Under the pieces are notes generated by a model. It was not told where the DNA came from. It worked only from the letters and a program-made list of their open reading frames with translations, and ran no database searches. A DNA stretch of 23,652 nucleotides from JBBITW01 sp037440525. Lineage in GTDB: Bacteria; Desulfobacterota; BSN033; UBA1163. The stretch covers positions 1-23,652 of the forward strand of contig JBBITW010000040.1 of assembly GCA_037440525.1 (NCBI GenBank), given 5' to 3'. Numbering within the stretch: position 1 is the stretch's first letter; the number at the start of each line of letters is the position of its first letter. Position numbers and translations under genes: made by a program. Positions 15,572-23,265 of this stretch are shown one piece after another.

Positions 15572-15799
15572 ATGAGATCAACTTACAAAGAAAAACTTAT
15601 AAAAGAAATTGAAGAGACACCTCAAGAAATAATCCCAAAACTTTACGAAATGATGCATCATTTCAGGAACGAGTTGATGCAAAAGTCAAAAAAATCTGGA
15701 TCCCGAGGTTCACTCAAAGGTATCTGGAAGGGAAGCCAGATTGACGAAACATTGTTTGCTGAGGCGAAAAAAAACCTATTCCCTTACGAGGTCAAGTGA
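15572..15799 (+). CDS. VapB-like antitoxin (partner of a PIN-domain protein)
   Basis: The 75-residue protein starts after AAGGAGG (15557-15563). The N-terminal half is helical (YKEKLIKEIEETPQEIIPKL). The C-terminal half, with GSLKGIWKGSQIDETLF followed by AEAKKNLFPYE, resembles the toxin-wrapping tail of short antitoxins found beside PIN toxins. No ribbon-helix-helix or AbrB fold is evident, so DNA-binding autoregulation cannot be claimed. It overlaps the PIN gene by four bases (GTGA), the classic coupled arrangement of toxin-antitoxin operons. Its role is inferred mainly from context. Confidence 0.65.
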   Translation: MRSTYKEKLIKEIEETPQEIIPKLYEMMHHFRNELMQKSKKSGSRGSLKGIWKGSQIDETLFAEAKKNLFPYEVK

Positions 15800-16194
15800 G
15801 ATCATATATGAACTATGTTACAGATACCCATTCCATTGTCTGGTATTTTACAGAGGACCCACGCCTAAGCGAACGTGCTTTAGAAGTTTTTGAGAAAACG
15901 ATTGAAGAGGGGATTATTATTATTCCTTCTATCGTATTAGCTGAAATTATGTTTATTGGAGGCAAAGGGAAAATCACTTTAACATTTGCCGAAACTTTAC
16001 AGAAAATTGACACATACGACAATTATATAGTCGCTGCCCTTGATGTTGAAATTTTAAAAGTAGCAGTCAGAATTAAAGCAGATTTAGAAATGCACGTTAG
16101 ACTTATTGTTGCGACAGCTATTTATCATAATGCATTTTTAATCACAAAAGACCCATTGATTAGAGATTCAGGAGTTTGCACAACTATCTGGTAA
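15796..16194 (+). CDS. PIN-domain (VapC-like) toxin with a substituted active-site residue
   Basis: The 132-residue protein has the PIN fold. PIN nucleases use four acidic residues to cleave RNA. Here D10 (VTDTHSIVWY), E50 (IVLAEIMF) and D119 (LITKDPLI) are present. The third position, normally Asp in a MHDRLIVATA-like motif, is Val101 in EMHVRLIVATA, encoded by GTT. GAT would be a one-base change, so the toxin may be inactive through a recent mutation. GTG at 15796 overlaps the antitoxin stop; ATG at 15808 is an alternative start that leaves the domain intact. The pair lies between inverted copies of a repeat (15251-15267 and 16352-16368), consistent with transfer. Confidence 0.8.
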   Translation: MRSYMNYVTDTHSIVWYFTEDPRLSERALEVFEKTIEEGIIIIPSIVLAEIMFIGGKGKITLTFAETLQKIDTYDNYIVAALDVEILKVAVRIKADLEMHVRLIVATAIYHNAFLITKDPLIRDSGVCTTIW

Positions 16195-16351
16195 AAAAAC
16201 ATTCTCATTTACCAATTCCAATATTCCTCGCCTTTTTGTTAGCAGAGATGACCTAAAAGCTTCCAAATTATAATAAAATATAGATAAGTCACGAGCACAA
16301 AACCAATTTAATCAAACCTCCTTTTTTGGAGTGATTATAATGGTTTTTCAT

Positions 16352-16368
16352 CCCACCTCCCCAGTCTA
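16352..16368. repeat. Inverted 17-bp copy of the repeat interior at 15251-15267
   Basis: CCCACCTCCCCAGTCTA is the exact reverse complement of 15251-15267, and similarity continues weakly outward. The rest of the 16195-16554 gap is AT-rich with no gene. It also holds a small hairpin (16310-16336, with a T6 loop) and the inverted repeat at 16421-16446. Confidence 0.6.
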
Positions 16369-16420
16369 AAAAGGACGATGAGTGCGGTGATTTTTTTTAT
16401 TGAAATGACTCATTTTACTC

Positions 16421-16446
16421 AACATGTCTAAATTTAATCACATGTT
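16421..16446. promoter_or_regulatory. Candidate enhancer (activator-binding) site upstream of glnA
   Basis: AACATGT (16421-16427) and ACATGTT (16440-16446) form an inverted repeat with a 12-base spacer, and a third ACATGT lies at 16533-16538. The repeat is about 110-135 bases upstream of the sigma-54 -24 box, the usual distance for an NtrC-type activator. No such motif is visible before the amt operon promoter, which weakens the assignment. Confidence 0.35.
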
Positions 16447-16554
16447 TTAACCTCAAACTAAATAGGAAGATTACAATCCCTTTTTTAAATCTAAAAATAT
16501 CTTTTAATTCAAATAATTATGAAGATCAAAATACATGTGAAACCTTTTAAAAAA

Positions 16555-16570
16555 TGGCATATGATTTGCT
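16555..16570 (+). promoter_or_regulatory. glnA: Sigma-54 promoter of the glnA-glutamate synthase operon
   Basis: TGGCATATGATTTGCT fits TGGCAYR-N4-TTGCW at all fixed positions, with GG at 16556-16557 and GC at 16568-16569. Transcription should start near 16581, only about three bases before the first ANTAR-type hairpin. Confidence 0.88.
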
Positions 16571-16583
16571 AAATATTATTATA

Positions 16584-16646
16584 AATACAAAGAGGTATTA
16601 AACTGACGAAGGCGTCTATTATGGAGTAAATGACGCCTTTTCTTTT
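16584..16646 (+). promoter_or_regulatory. ANTAR antitermination leader of glnA
   Basis: P1 is AATAC/GTATT (16584-16588 with 16595-16599) closing AAAGAG, with A1 and G4. After five bases, P2 is GAC/GTC (16605-16607 with 16614-16616) closing GAAGGC: G4 is kept, but position 1 is G rather than A. The terminator pairs 16609-16616 with 16632-16639 (8 bp, plus three inner A-T pairs) and ends in TTTTCTTTT at 16638-16646. P2 and the terminator share bases 16609-16616. The build and sequence (GACRAAGGCGTC) match the two modules before the gltB-like gene, pointing to the same RNA-binding regulator. Confidence 0.8.
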
Positions 16647-16679
16647 CCAATAAAATAAAAGCATAAGGAGGATTCTTTT

Positions 16680-18113
16680 ATGAGCCCACAAGATGTGGTG
16701 AAGATGATAAGAGAAACTAAGGTTCAAATCATTGATTTGAAATTTAATGATCTTCCAGGGCTGTGGCAACACTTCTCAATGCCTGTATCTGAATTGACAG
16801 AGATGGACGATCTTACCGATAGCATATTTATTCAGGGAGTGGGTTTTGATGGTTCGAGCATCCGTGGATTTCAGAAGATTCAGGAGAGTGACATGATTCT
16901 TATCCCTGACCCATCAACTGCTGTTATTGACCCGATTTGTGAGATTCCTACGATTAGCATCATTTGCGATATCTACGATCCTATAACAAAGAAACCCTAT
17001 ACACGAGACCCGAGATATATTGCAAAAAAGGCAGAACAATTCCTCACGAGCTCAGGTATTGCTGATAAGAGCTACTGGGGACCTGAGATGGAATTCTTCA
17101 TATTTGATGATATCCGTTTTGATCAGACAGAGAATTGTGGTTTCTACTATATTGACTCGCTTGAAGGAGAGTGGAATTCAGGGAGGGAGGAAAAGCCCAA
17201 TCTTGGTTATAAGCCAAGATATAAAGAAGGTTACTTTCCTGTTCCTCCCCATGATTCCCAGCAGGATCTTCGTAGCGAGATTATCTTAACAATGATCAGA
17301 GCTGGCATCCCTGTGGAGGTTCATCATCATGAGGTAGCAACTGCTGGTCAGGGAGAGATAGATATGAAATTCGACACCCTTGTCCGTATGGCAGACAAAT
17401 GCATGATGTATAAATATATTGTTAAAAATATAGCTCGAAAACATGGTAAAGTTGCTACATTTATGCCAAAGCCCCTCTTTGGTGATAATGGAAGCGGAAT
17501 GCATACCCATCAAAGTCTATTTCGGAATGGAGAAAATATATTCTTTGATCCCAAGGGCTACGCCCTTATCAGTCAGACTGCAAAATATTATATTGGAGGG
17601 CTTCTAAGACATGCGGATGCCTTAATGGCATTCTGTGCACCAACTACAAATTCCTATAAAAGATTGGTGCCTGGATATGAAGCACCTGTAAACCTTACCT
17701 ATTCACAGCGGAATAGAAGTGCTGCAATTAGAATCCCGGTTTATACCGAAAACCCAAAGACAAAGAGGATTGAATTCAGGCCTCCGGATAATTCGTGTAA
17801 TCCATACCTTGCCTTCGCCGCAATGCTCATGGCCGGGCTCGATGGAATAATTAATAAGATTGATCCAGGTGAACCAATGGATAAAGATACATATCACCTC
17901 ACAGGAAAGGATAGGGCAAAGGTAAAGACTGTGCCAGGTTCTCTTGAAGAATCCTTAAGGGCACTTGAAAAGGATCATAAATTCCTTCTCGAAGGAGGTG
18001 TATTTACACAAGATGTTATAGATATCTGGATTGAATATAAATGGGAGAGGGAGATAGATGCAGTAAGACTCCGTCCCCATCCATATGAGTTTTACCTCTA
18101 TTTTGATATTTAG
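16680..18113 (+). CDS. glnA: Glutamine synthetase, type I
   Basis: The enzyme makes glutamine from glutamate, ammonium and ATP as a dodecamer. At 477 residues it has the usual GSI length and landmarks: VGFDGSSIRGF near the N-terminus, YWGPEMEFFIF with the metal-binding Glu, HHHEVATAGQGEIDMKF, the ATP-binding KPLFGDNGSGMH, and a RIEFRPPDNSCNPYLAFAA active-site segment. Y405, in MDKDTYHL, aligns with the adenylylation tyrosine of the GSI-beta type; no glnE is present in this window. The ATG follows AAGGAGG (16665-16671). It is the first gene after a sigma-54 promoter and an antitermination leader, and nine bases separate it from the glutamate synthase genes. Confidence 0.97.
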   Translation: MSPQDVVKMIRETKVQIIDLKFNDLPGLWQHFSMPVSELTEMDDLTDSIFIQGVGFDGSSIRGFQKIQESDMILIPDPSTAVIDPICEIPTISIICDIYDPITKKPYTRDPRYIAKKAEQFLTSSGIADKSYWGPEMEFFIFDDIRFDQTENCGFYYIDSLEGEWNSGREEKPNLGYKPRYKEGYFPVPPHDSQQDLRSEIILTMIRAGIPVEVHHHEVATAGQGEIDMKFDTLVRMADKCMMYKYIVKNIARKHGKVATFMPKPLFGDNGSGMHTHQSLFRNGENIFFDPKGYALISQTAKYYIGGLLRHADALMAFCAPTTNSYKRLVPGYEAPVNLTYSQRNRSAAIRIPVYTENPKTKRIEFRPPDNSCNPYLAFAAMLMAGLDGIINKIDPGEPMDKDTYHLTGKDRAKVKTVPGSLEESLRALEKDHKFLLEGGVFTQDVIDIWIEYKWEREIDAVRLRPHPYEFYLYFDI

Positions 18114-18122
18114 GAGGAAAAG

Positions 18123-19298
18123 ATGCCCGGACAAATCAGGAAATGGTTTGAAAAGGATATTTCAGGTTGTTCCCTTACAGGATTTATCTGCGAGGATGGA
18201 AGGAGGGTAAGTGGCGAGACAATCATTCGCTCGATAGCGTTGATGAATGAACGTTCAAATGGACTTGGAGGAGGATTTGCAGGCTACGGAATCTATCCTG
18301 ATATGAAAGACCTCTATGCCCTTCACCTGATGTTTGACGATTTACAGGCAAAGGAAGAGGCTGAAAAGGTTTTAAACGGTTCTCTTTTAGTGGAATTACA
18401 GGAAAAGATTCCTACACGCAAAACAAAGGGGATTCATAACCCACCACTTCTGATGAGATATTTTGTCAGGGTAGATGAACAGAGGCTCTATGAAATGGAT
18501 ATTTCGGAAGAGGATTATATCATAGAAATCGTGATGAAGATTAATACCTCTATTAAGGGGGCTTATGTATTTTCGAGTGGCAAGAATATGGGTGCCTTTA
18601 AGGCAGTAGGCTTCCCTGATGATGTGGGAAGATTTTATCGTCTGGAAGAATATGAAGGCTACATATGGATTGCCCACGGTCGTTTTCCAACCAATACGCC
18701 AGGATGGTGGGGAGGAGCCCATCCATTTACACTACTTGATTTTGCAGTTGTCCACAATGGAGAGATATCCTCCTATGGCATCAATAAAAGGTATCTTGAG
18801 ATGTTCGGCTATAGATGCACATTAATGACAGATACAGAGGTAATGGCTTATCTCTTCGATCTCCTCCTCAGAAGACATCACCTCCCTGTTGAGATAGCAT
18901 GTATGGCAATGGCTCCACCAACATGGAGGGAGATTGACCGAAGGGATGGAGATATGGAGATAGCGAGGGCTTTAAGAATCATTTATGGAAGTGTTCTGGT
19001 CAATGGTCCATTTGCTATTCTTTTAGGTCATAAAAGAGGATTGATTGGCCTAAACGACAGATTGAAACTCAGGCCTCTTGTAGCTGCCCGTAAGGATAAC
19101 ACTTTGTATATTGCGAGTGAAGAGTCTGGAATACGGGAGATATGCCCTTCTCCTGACAGGGTCTGGGCTCCAAAGGCTGGAGAACCTGTAGTGGGCTGGT
19201 TGAAGGAGGATTATAATAGTGAATTTGAGTTACATCGAACCCGAATTTCAGGTAGAGAGAAATCCGAATCGATGCATACAGTGCCAAGTATGTGTTAG
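18123..19298 (+). CDS. Glutamate synthase amidotransferase subunit (class-II, GltB domain 1-like)
   Basis: The 391-residue Ntn-type glutaminase subunit of a split glutamate synthase supplies ammonia from glutamine. The likely nucleophile is C16 in SGCSLTGF, which would need removal of a 15-residue leader to become N-terminal. HGRFPTNT (185-192) and HNGEISSYG (from 211) form the glutamine and oxyanion sites, and ASEESG lies near the C-terminus. AGGAGG stands just before the ATG. The last 80 bases overlap the next gene in another frame, so the final roughly 26 residues (after EDYN) are overprinted on its ferredoxin domain. A TAA-TAG pair lies in the adjacent frame at exactly that point, so a frameshift may have lengthened this protein. 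Confidence 0.9.
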   Translation: MPGQIRKWFEKDISGCSLTGFICEDGRRVSGETIIRSIALMNERSNGLGGGFAGYGIYPDMKDLYALHLMFDDLQAKEEAEKVLNGSLLVELQEKIPTRKTKGIHNPPLLMRYFVRVDEQRLYEMDISEEDYIIEIVMKINTSIKGAYVFSSGKNMGAFKAVGFPDDVGRFYRLEEYEGYIWIAHGRFPTNTPGWWGGAHPFTLLDFAVVHNGEISSYGINKRYLEMFGYRCTLMTDTEVMAYLFDLLLRRHHLPVEIACMAMAPPTWREIDRRDGDMEIARALRIIYGSVLVNGPFAILLGHKRGLIGLNDRLKLRPLVAARKDNTLYIASEESGIREICPSPDRVWAPKAGEPVVGWLKEDYNSEFELHRTRISGREKSESMHTVPSMC

Positions 19299-20733
19299 AC
19301 AGTGTGCTTTTGAAGTTCACTCTTATGATCCAGAAATCGATGAGGTCTTCTCTCGAGAGGAGTATTGTGTTGGTTGTCACCGTTGTGTCACTCTTTGTCC
19401 AACAAATGCCCTGACAATCCGTAAAAACACATTAGAATTTAGAACCCATGGCAATTGGACAGATTGGGCCATACGAAATATCTATAAACAGGCTGAAACA
19501 GGTGGGGTTCTTCTTACAGGAATGGGTAATGATAGGCCTTATCCTGTTTATTGGGATCATCTTCTCATTAATGCGAGTCAGGTCACAAATCCATCCATCG
19601 ACCCTCTGAGAGAGCCCATGGAACTGAGGACTTACCTCGGGAGTAAACCTGAGAAACTTGAATTGGACATGAGTGGTGAGCTCCCTTCTTTAAAGAAAGA
19701 AATCCCACCTCAATTAAAACTGGAAACACCTATCCTTTTCTCAGCCATGTCCTATGGGGCTATAAGCTATAATGCATGTGAATCCCTGGCAATGGCAGCA
19801 GAGTCTCTTGGAACTTACTACAATACAGGTGAAGGTGGACTACATCCAGATCTATATAAATATGGAAAGAACACCATTGTTCAGGTTGCCTCGGGCAGGT
19901 TTGGTGTCCACAAGGAATATCTTGATGTGGCCTCTGCTATTGAAATAAAAATCGGGCAGGGAGCAAAACCAGGCATTGGAGGACACCTCCCCGGTGAAAA
20001 GGTTTCTCGGGACATCTCAAAGACGAGAATGATTCCAGAGGGCACAGATGCCCTCTCCCCTGCCCCTCAGCACGATATCTATTCAATTGAAGATTTAAGG
20101 ATGCTTATATTCGCACTCAAAGAAGCAACACATTATAAAAAACCTGTCTCCGTTAAAATCGCAGCAGTTCATAATTCCGCAGCCATTGCGAGTGGAATGG
20201 TAAGGGCAGGTGCTGATATAATTGCCATCGATGGATTTAGAGGAGGAACAGGGGCTGCGCCAATGGTCATTCGTGACAATGTAGGGATTCCAATAGAATT
20301 TGCATTAGCTTCTGTAGATCAGAGACTAAGGGAAGAAGGTATAAGGCATCAAGCCTCAATTCTGGTAGCAGGGGGATTTAGAAATAGTGCTGATATCTTT
20401 AAAGCCATAGCACTGGGCGCAGATGCTGTATATATTGGCACTGCGGCCCTTATCGCAATGGGATGCCATATGTGCCAAAAATGTTATACCGGTAAATGTA
20501 ATTGGGGTATTGCCACGCAGGATCCCTATCTCAGTAAAAGGTTAAATCCAGAGATTGCCAGAGAGAGATTGATCAATCTCGTTAATGCCTGGAGCCACGA
20601 AATAAAAGAGATGCTCGGCGGGATGGGGATCAATGCTATTGAGTCTCTCAGGGGGAATAGATTGGCACTCCGTGGAATAGGGTTAACAGAGACAGAGCTT
20701 GATATACTTGGAGTTCTTCCCGCAGGAAGGTAA
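19219..20733 (+). CDS. Glutamate synthase, ferredoxin-FMN synthase subunit (archaeal-type GltB)
   Basis: The 504-residue core subunit makes glutamate from 2-oxoglutarate and ammonia. Two N-terminal 4Fe-4S motifs are present: C19/C22/C25/C29 and C50/C53/C56/C60. The FMN-binding synthase domain follows, with VASGRFGV, KIGQGAKPGIGGHLPG, IDGFRGGTGAAP and VAGGFRNSADIFKAIALGAD. A further cluster motif, C416/C419/C422/C427, lies before NWGIATQDP. The GTG start at 19219 has an excellent AAGGAGGA eight bases upstream and lies inside the amidotransferase gene. The ferredoxin-first form with separate amidotransferase and GXGXG proteins is the split type found in archaea and many anaerobes. Confidence 0.95.
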   Translation: MNLSYIEPEFQVERNPNRCIQCQVCVRQCAFEVHSYDPEIDEVFSREEYCVGCHRCVTLCPTNALTIRKNTLEFRTHGNWTDWAIRNIYKQAETGGVLLTGMGNDRPYPVYWDHLLINASQVTNPSIDPLREPMELRTYLGSKPEKLELDMSGELPSLKKEIPPQLKLETPILFSAMSYGAISYNACESLAMAAESLGTYYNTGEGGLHPDLYKYGKNTIVQVASGRFGVHKEYLDVASAIEIKIGQGAKPGIGGHLPGEKVSRDISKTRMIPEGTDALSPAPQHDIYSIEDLRMLIFALKEATHYKKPVSVKIAAVHNSAAIASGMVRAGADIIAIDGFRGGTGAAPMVIRDNVGIPIEFALASVDQRLREEGIRHQASILVAGGFRNSADIFKAIALGADAVYIGTAALIAMGCHMCQKCYTGKCNWGIATQDPYLSKRLNPEIARERLINLVNAWSHEIKEMLGGMGINAIESLRGNRLALRGIGLTETELDILGVLPAGR

Positions 20734-20798
20734 AGTCAATGTTGAGTGAAGATTGATCAGTGATCGAAATAGTAAAAATATAGAAATGGAAGATCAAT

Positions 20799-21239
20799 AT
20801 GAAGAGGATCTTTGTAAAAGAGGAATTCTGTATGGGTTGCAGGCTCTGCGAAATATACTGTCTTGTTGAGCATTCAAACTCAAAGGATATCATCAAGGCA
20901 TTTAAAAGAGAGAGTCCCCGTCCTATTTCGCGAATCATTGTTGAGGAGAAGGGTTATCTTACATTCAGTCTCCAATGTCGTCACTGTGAGGAACCATTAT
21001 GCCTCGAGGCATGCATGAGCGGAGCACTCTACAGGGATGAAAAAACAGGAGCTGTTCTCCATAATAGAGATCAATGCGTCGGATGCTGGATGTGTATAAT
21101 GGTTTGTCCATATGGTGTTATAAAGAGGGACCTGAATGGGAGAAAGGTTTCCTCAAAATGTGACCTCTGCATGGGGAGGGAAATACCTGTCTGTGTGGAG
21201 AAATGCCCTAATCAGGCACTAAATCTAAAAGAGGTTTAA
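20799..21239 (+). CDS. Four-cluster 4Fe-4S ferredoxin (HycB/DmsB-like electron carrier)
   Basis: The 146-residue protein has sixteen cysteines in four sets: C11/14/17/21, C60/63/68/72, C93/96/99/103 and C121/124/132/136. This is the pattern of polyferredoxin electron-transfer subunits. There is no Tat or Sec signal, so it acts in the cytoplasm. It sits between the synthase subunit and the FAD oxidoreductase and most likely passes electrons from the latter to the former. The 65-base gap upstream contains no terminator. The cofactor type is certain; the exact partner is inferred from order. Confidence 0.92.
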   Translation: MKRIFVKEEFCMGCRLCEIYCLVEHSNSKDIIKAFKRESPRPISRIIVEEKGYLTFSLQCRHCEEPLCLEACMSGALYRDEKTGAVLHNRDQCVGCWMCIMVCPYGVIKRDLNGRKVSSKCDLCMGREIPVCVEKCPNQALNLKEV

Positions 21240-21248
21240 GAAAGCAAT

Positions 21249-22514
21249 ATGGAAATTGTAATCATTGGAAATTCAGCCGCAGGAGTGGGAGCAATTGAAG
21301 CAATTCGTAAGATAGATCGTGCTTCACGTATTACTGTAATCTCTGACGAACCCCACCCAATCTACTCAAGACCCCTGATCTCCTATCTTTTATCAGGTGA
21401 GATCAAGGCTGATCAGATTTACTACCGTCCAAAGAATTTTTATGAGAAAAATGGAGTTATTTCCCTTCTTGGAAGACGTGTTAAAAAGGTTCTTTTTGAT
21501 CAAAAGAATGTCCAATTAGAAGATGGTGAAAATATCCCCTATGATCGTCTTTTGATTGCCACAGGAGGAATTCCCTTCATTCCAAAAATAGAAGGAATCC
21601 ATAAAGAGGGTGTTTTTACATTTACTAAACTGGACGATGTTAAGAAAATATCATCCTATTTGAAACATACTAAAAGGGCTTTGGTGATTGGTGGAGGGCT
21701 TATTGGAATCAAAGCCGCAGAGGCATTAAAAAAGAGAGGCATCGATATTACCATTGTTGAGCTTGCAGAACATATATTAAGCCTTACAATGGATGAAACC
21801 GCTTCTTCTATTCTCGAAAGGGCTTTAAAAAGAGAGGGTGTTAATATTATTACTTCCAATACAGTAAAAGAGATTCTTGGAGATGGCCATGTTGAATCAA
21901 TAAGCCTTGCGGATGGAAAAATGATGGATGTGGATTTGGTAATTGTTGCAATAGGTGTTGTTCCCAATATCGAACCATTCAGAGGGAGCCCTCTAAATAT
22001 AGAGAAGGGAATCATTGTCAATGAAAGAATGGAGACAAATATAAAAGATGTCTATGCTTCAGGTGATGTTACTGTCACTTACGATAAGGTTCTTGGAAAT
22101 TATCGAACAATCCCCATATGGCCCAACGCTTACTCACAGGGAAAGGTGGCTGGAAACCAGATTGCAGGCAATGAAAATTATCTCTATGGAGGGGGTTTTA
22201 TGATGAACTCCATTGAAGTTGCAAATATCCCTACAATCTCAATAGGTCTTATCACACCTCCCTCTCAAGATGGCTATGAAGTTATTAAAAGATTTGATCG
22301 GAGATCAAATTCCTACAAGAAAATTATTTTAAGGGATAATTTTATCAAAGGTGCGCTCTTTTTAGGAAATATTGATCGTTCGGGGATTATCACAGGTTTG
22401 ATACGGGATGGCATAAAAGTAAAAGGATTTAAAAATGAGCTAAGAAATGACTCATTTGGCTTCATATCCCTTCCAAAGGATTTGAGGAAGGAGAGGATTT
22501 TTAACCTAAGATGA
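21249..22514 (+). CDS. FAD/NAD(P)H-dependent oxidoreductase of the glutamate synthase complex
   Basis: The 421-residue pyridine nucleotide-disulfide oxidoreductase fold has an FAD-binding GNSAAG (7-12), YDRLLIATGG (98-107), a second Rossmann motif GGGLIG (148-153) for NAD(P)H, and YASGDV before the C-terminal part. It resembles the flavoprotein subunits of nitrite reductase and rubredoxin reductase and lacks a redox-active CxxxxC pair. In this operon it probably oxidises NAD(P)H and feeds electrons to the adjacent ferredoxin for glutamate synthesis. It takes the place of the GltD small subunit but is a different type, without a ferredoxin domain of its own. It overlaps the next gene by four bases (ATGA). 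Confidence 0.9.
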   Translation: MEIVIIGNSAAGVGAIEAIRKIDRASRITVISDEPHPIYSRPLISYLLSGEIKADQIYYRPKNFYEKNGVISLLGRRVKKVLFDQKNVQLEDGENIPYDRLLIATGGIPFIPKIEGIHKEGVFTFTKLDDVKKISSYLKHTKRALVIGGGLIGIKAAEALKKRGIDITIVELAEHILSLTMDETASSILERALKREGVNIITSNTVKEILGDGHVESISLADGKMMDVDLVIVAIGVVPNIEPFRGSPLNIEKGIIVNERMETNIKDVYASGDVTVTYDKVLGNYRTIPIWPNAYSQGKVAGNQIAGNENYLYGGGFMMNSIEVANIPTISIGLITPPSQDGYEVIKRFDRRSNSYKKIILRDNFIKGALFLGNIDRSGIITGLIRDGIKVKGFKNELRNDSFGFISLPKDLRKERIFNLR

Positions 22515-23251
22515 AAAGGATAGAGATTGATTCAAAAAATCTTCATTACCGCGAGCTGAATGAAAAGATACGAGAAGCTATAAGAAAGGGAGCGAGGGAG
22601 ATATTGCTTCGCAATGTGAATGGCCAACGCTATATAGGTGATGGAATCCGGGGAAATATAAAGATCTTTGTAGATGGGGTCCCTGGAAATGATCTCGGAG
22701 CCTTCATGGATGGTCCCACCATTATTATTAACTCAAATGCCCAGGATGGAGTCGCAAATACAATGAATTCTGGAAAAATCATAGTAAATGGCCATGCTGG
22801 TGATGTCCTGGGATACGGCATGAGAGGTGGAAAACTATTCATCCGAGGAGATGCTGGATATCGTGTTGGTATCCATATGAAGGCATTTAAAAATCATATT
22901 CCAGTAATAATAATTGGAGGAACAGCAAGGGATTTTCTGGGTGAGTATCAGGCAGGAGGCGTGATTATACTTCTTGGATTGGAAAGGGATGGAATGCCAC
23001 CTGCGGGTAACTATATAGGGACAGGAATGCATGGAGGAGTAATGTATATCCGTGGCGATGTGGATCCATTTAATATTGGAAAAGAGGTCTCAATTCTACC
23101 AATTGATGAAAAGGATGAAATAAGATTGAAGACCTATCTTGAAGAATATTGTAAGGATTTCAATTTACGGTTAGATGAGATTATAAAGAACAGGTTTATA
23201 AAACTTCTGCCAACACACTTAAGACCCTATGGTAAGATTTATGCATATTGA
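22511..23251 (+). CDS. Glutamate synthase GXGXG (domain 3) subunit
   Basis: The 246-residue protein corresponds to the C-terminal beta-helix of large GltB, here a separate polypeptide. The repeating glycine pattern is clear: GDGIRGNIKIFVDG, GNDLGAFMDG, GHAGDVLGYGMRGGKLFIRGDAG and GTGMHGGVMYIRGD. This domain is structural and helps position the ammonia tunnel between glutaminase and synthase sites. Its ATG overlaps the oxidoreductase stop. It completes the set of parts for glutamate synthase: amidotransferase, synthase, electron carrier, reductase and GXGXG protein. Confidence 0.94.
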   Translation: MKRIEIDSKNLHYRELNEKIREAIRKGAREILLRNVNGQRYIGDGIRGNIKIFVDGVPGNDLGAFMDGPTIIINSNAQDGVANTMNSGKIIVNGHAGDVLGYGMRGGKLFIRGDAGYRVGIHMKAFKNHIPVIIIGGTARDFLGEYQAGGVIILLGLERDGMPPAGNYIGTGMHGGVMYIRGDVDPFNIGKEVSILPIDEKDEIRLKTYLEEYCKDFNLRLDEIIKNRFIKLLPTHLRPYGKIYAY

Positions 23252-23265
23252 GAGGCTTTTAAAAT

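Noticed and set aside
15375..15575. 66-residue open frame before the antitoxin gene
   Set aside because: It runs through the MITE-like repeat ends, has no ribosome binding site and overlaps the antitoxin start, so it is repeat DNA that happens to be open.
16195..16554. Possible RNA gene or extra coding sequence in the gap before glnA
   Set aside because: No tRNA-like fold, no long reading frame and no promoter beyond the sigma-54 site were seen; only small inverted repeats are present.
21656..22021. 121-residue reverse frame inside the FAD oxidoreductase gene
   Set aside because: It is an antisense shadow of a well-conserved gene with no start signals.
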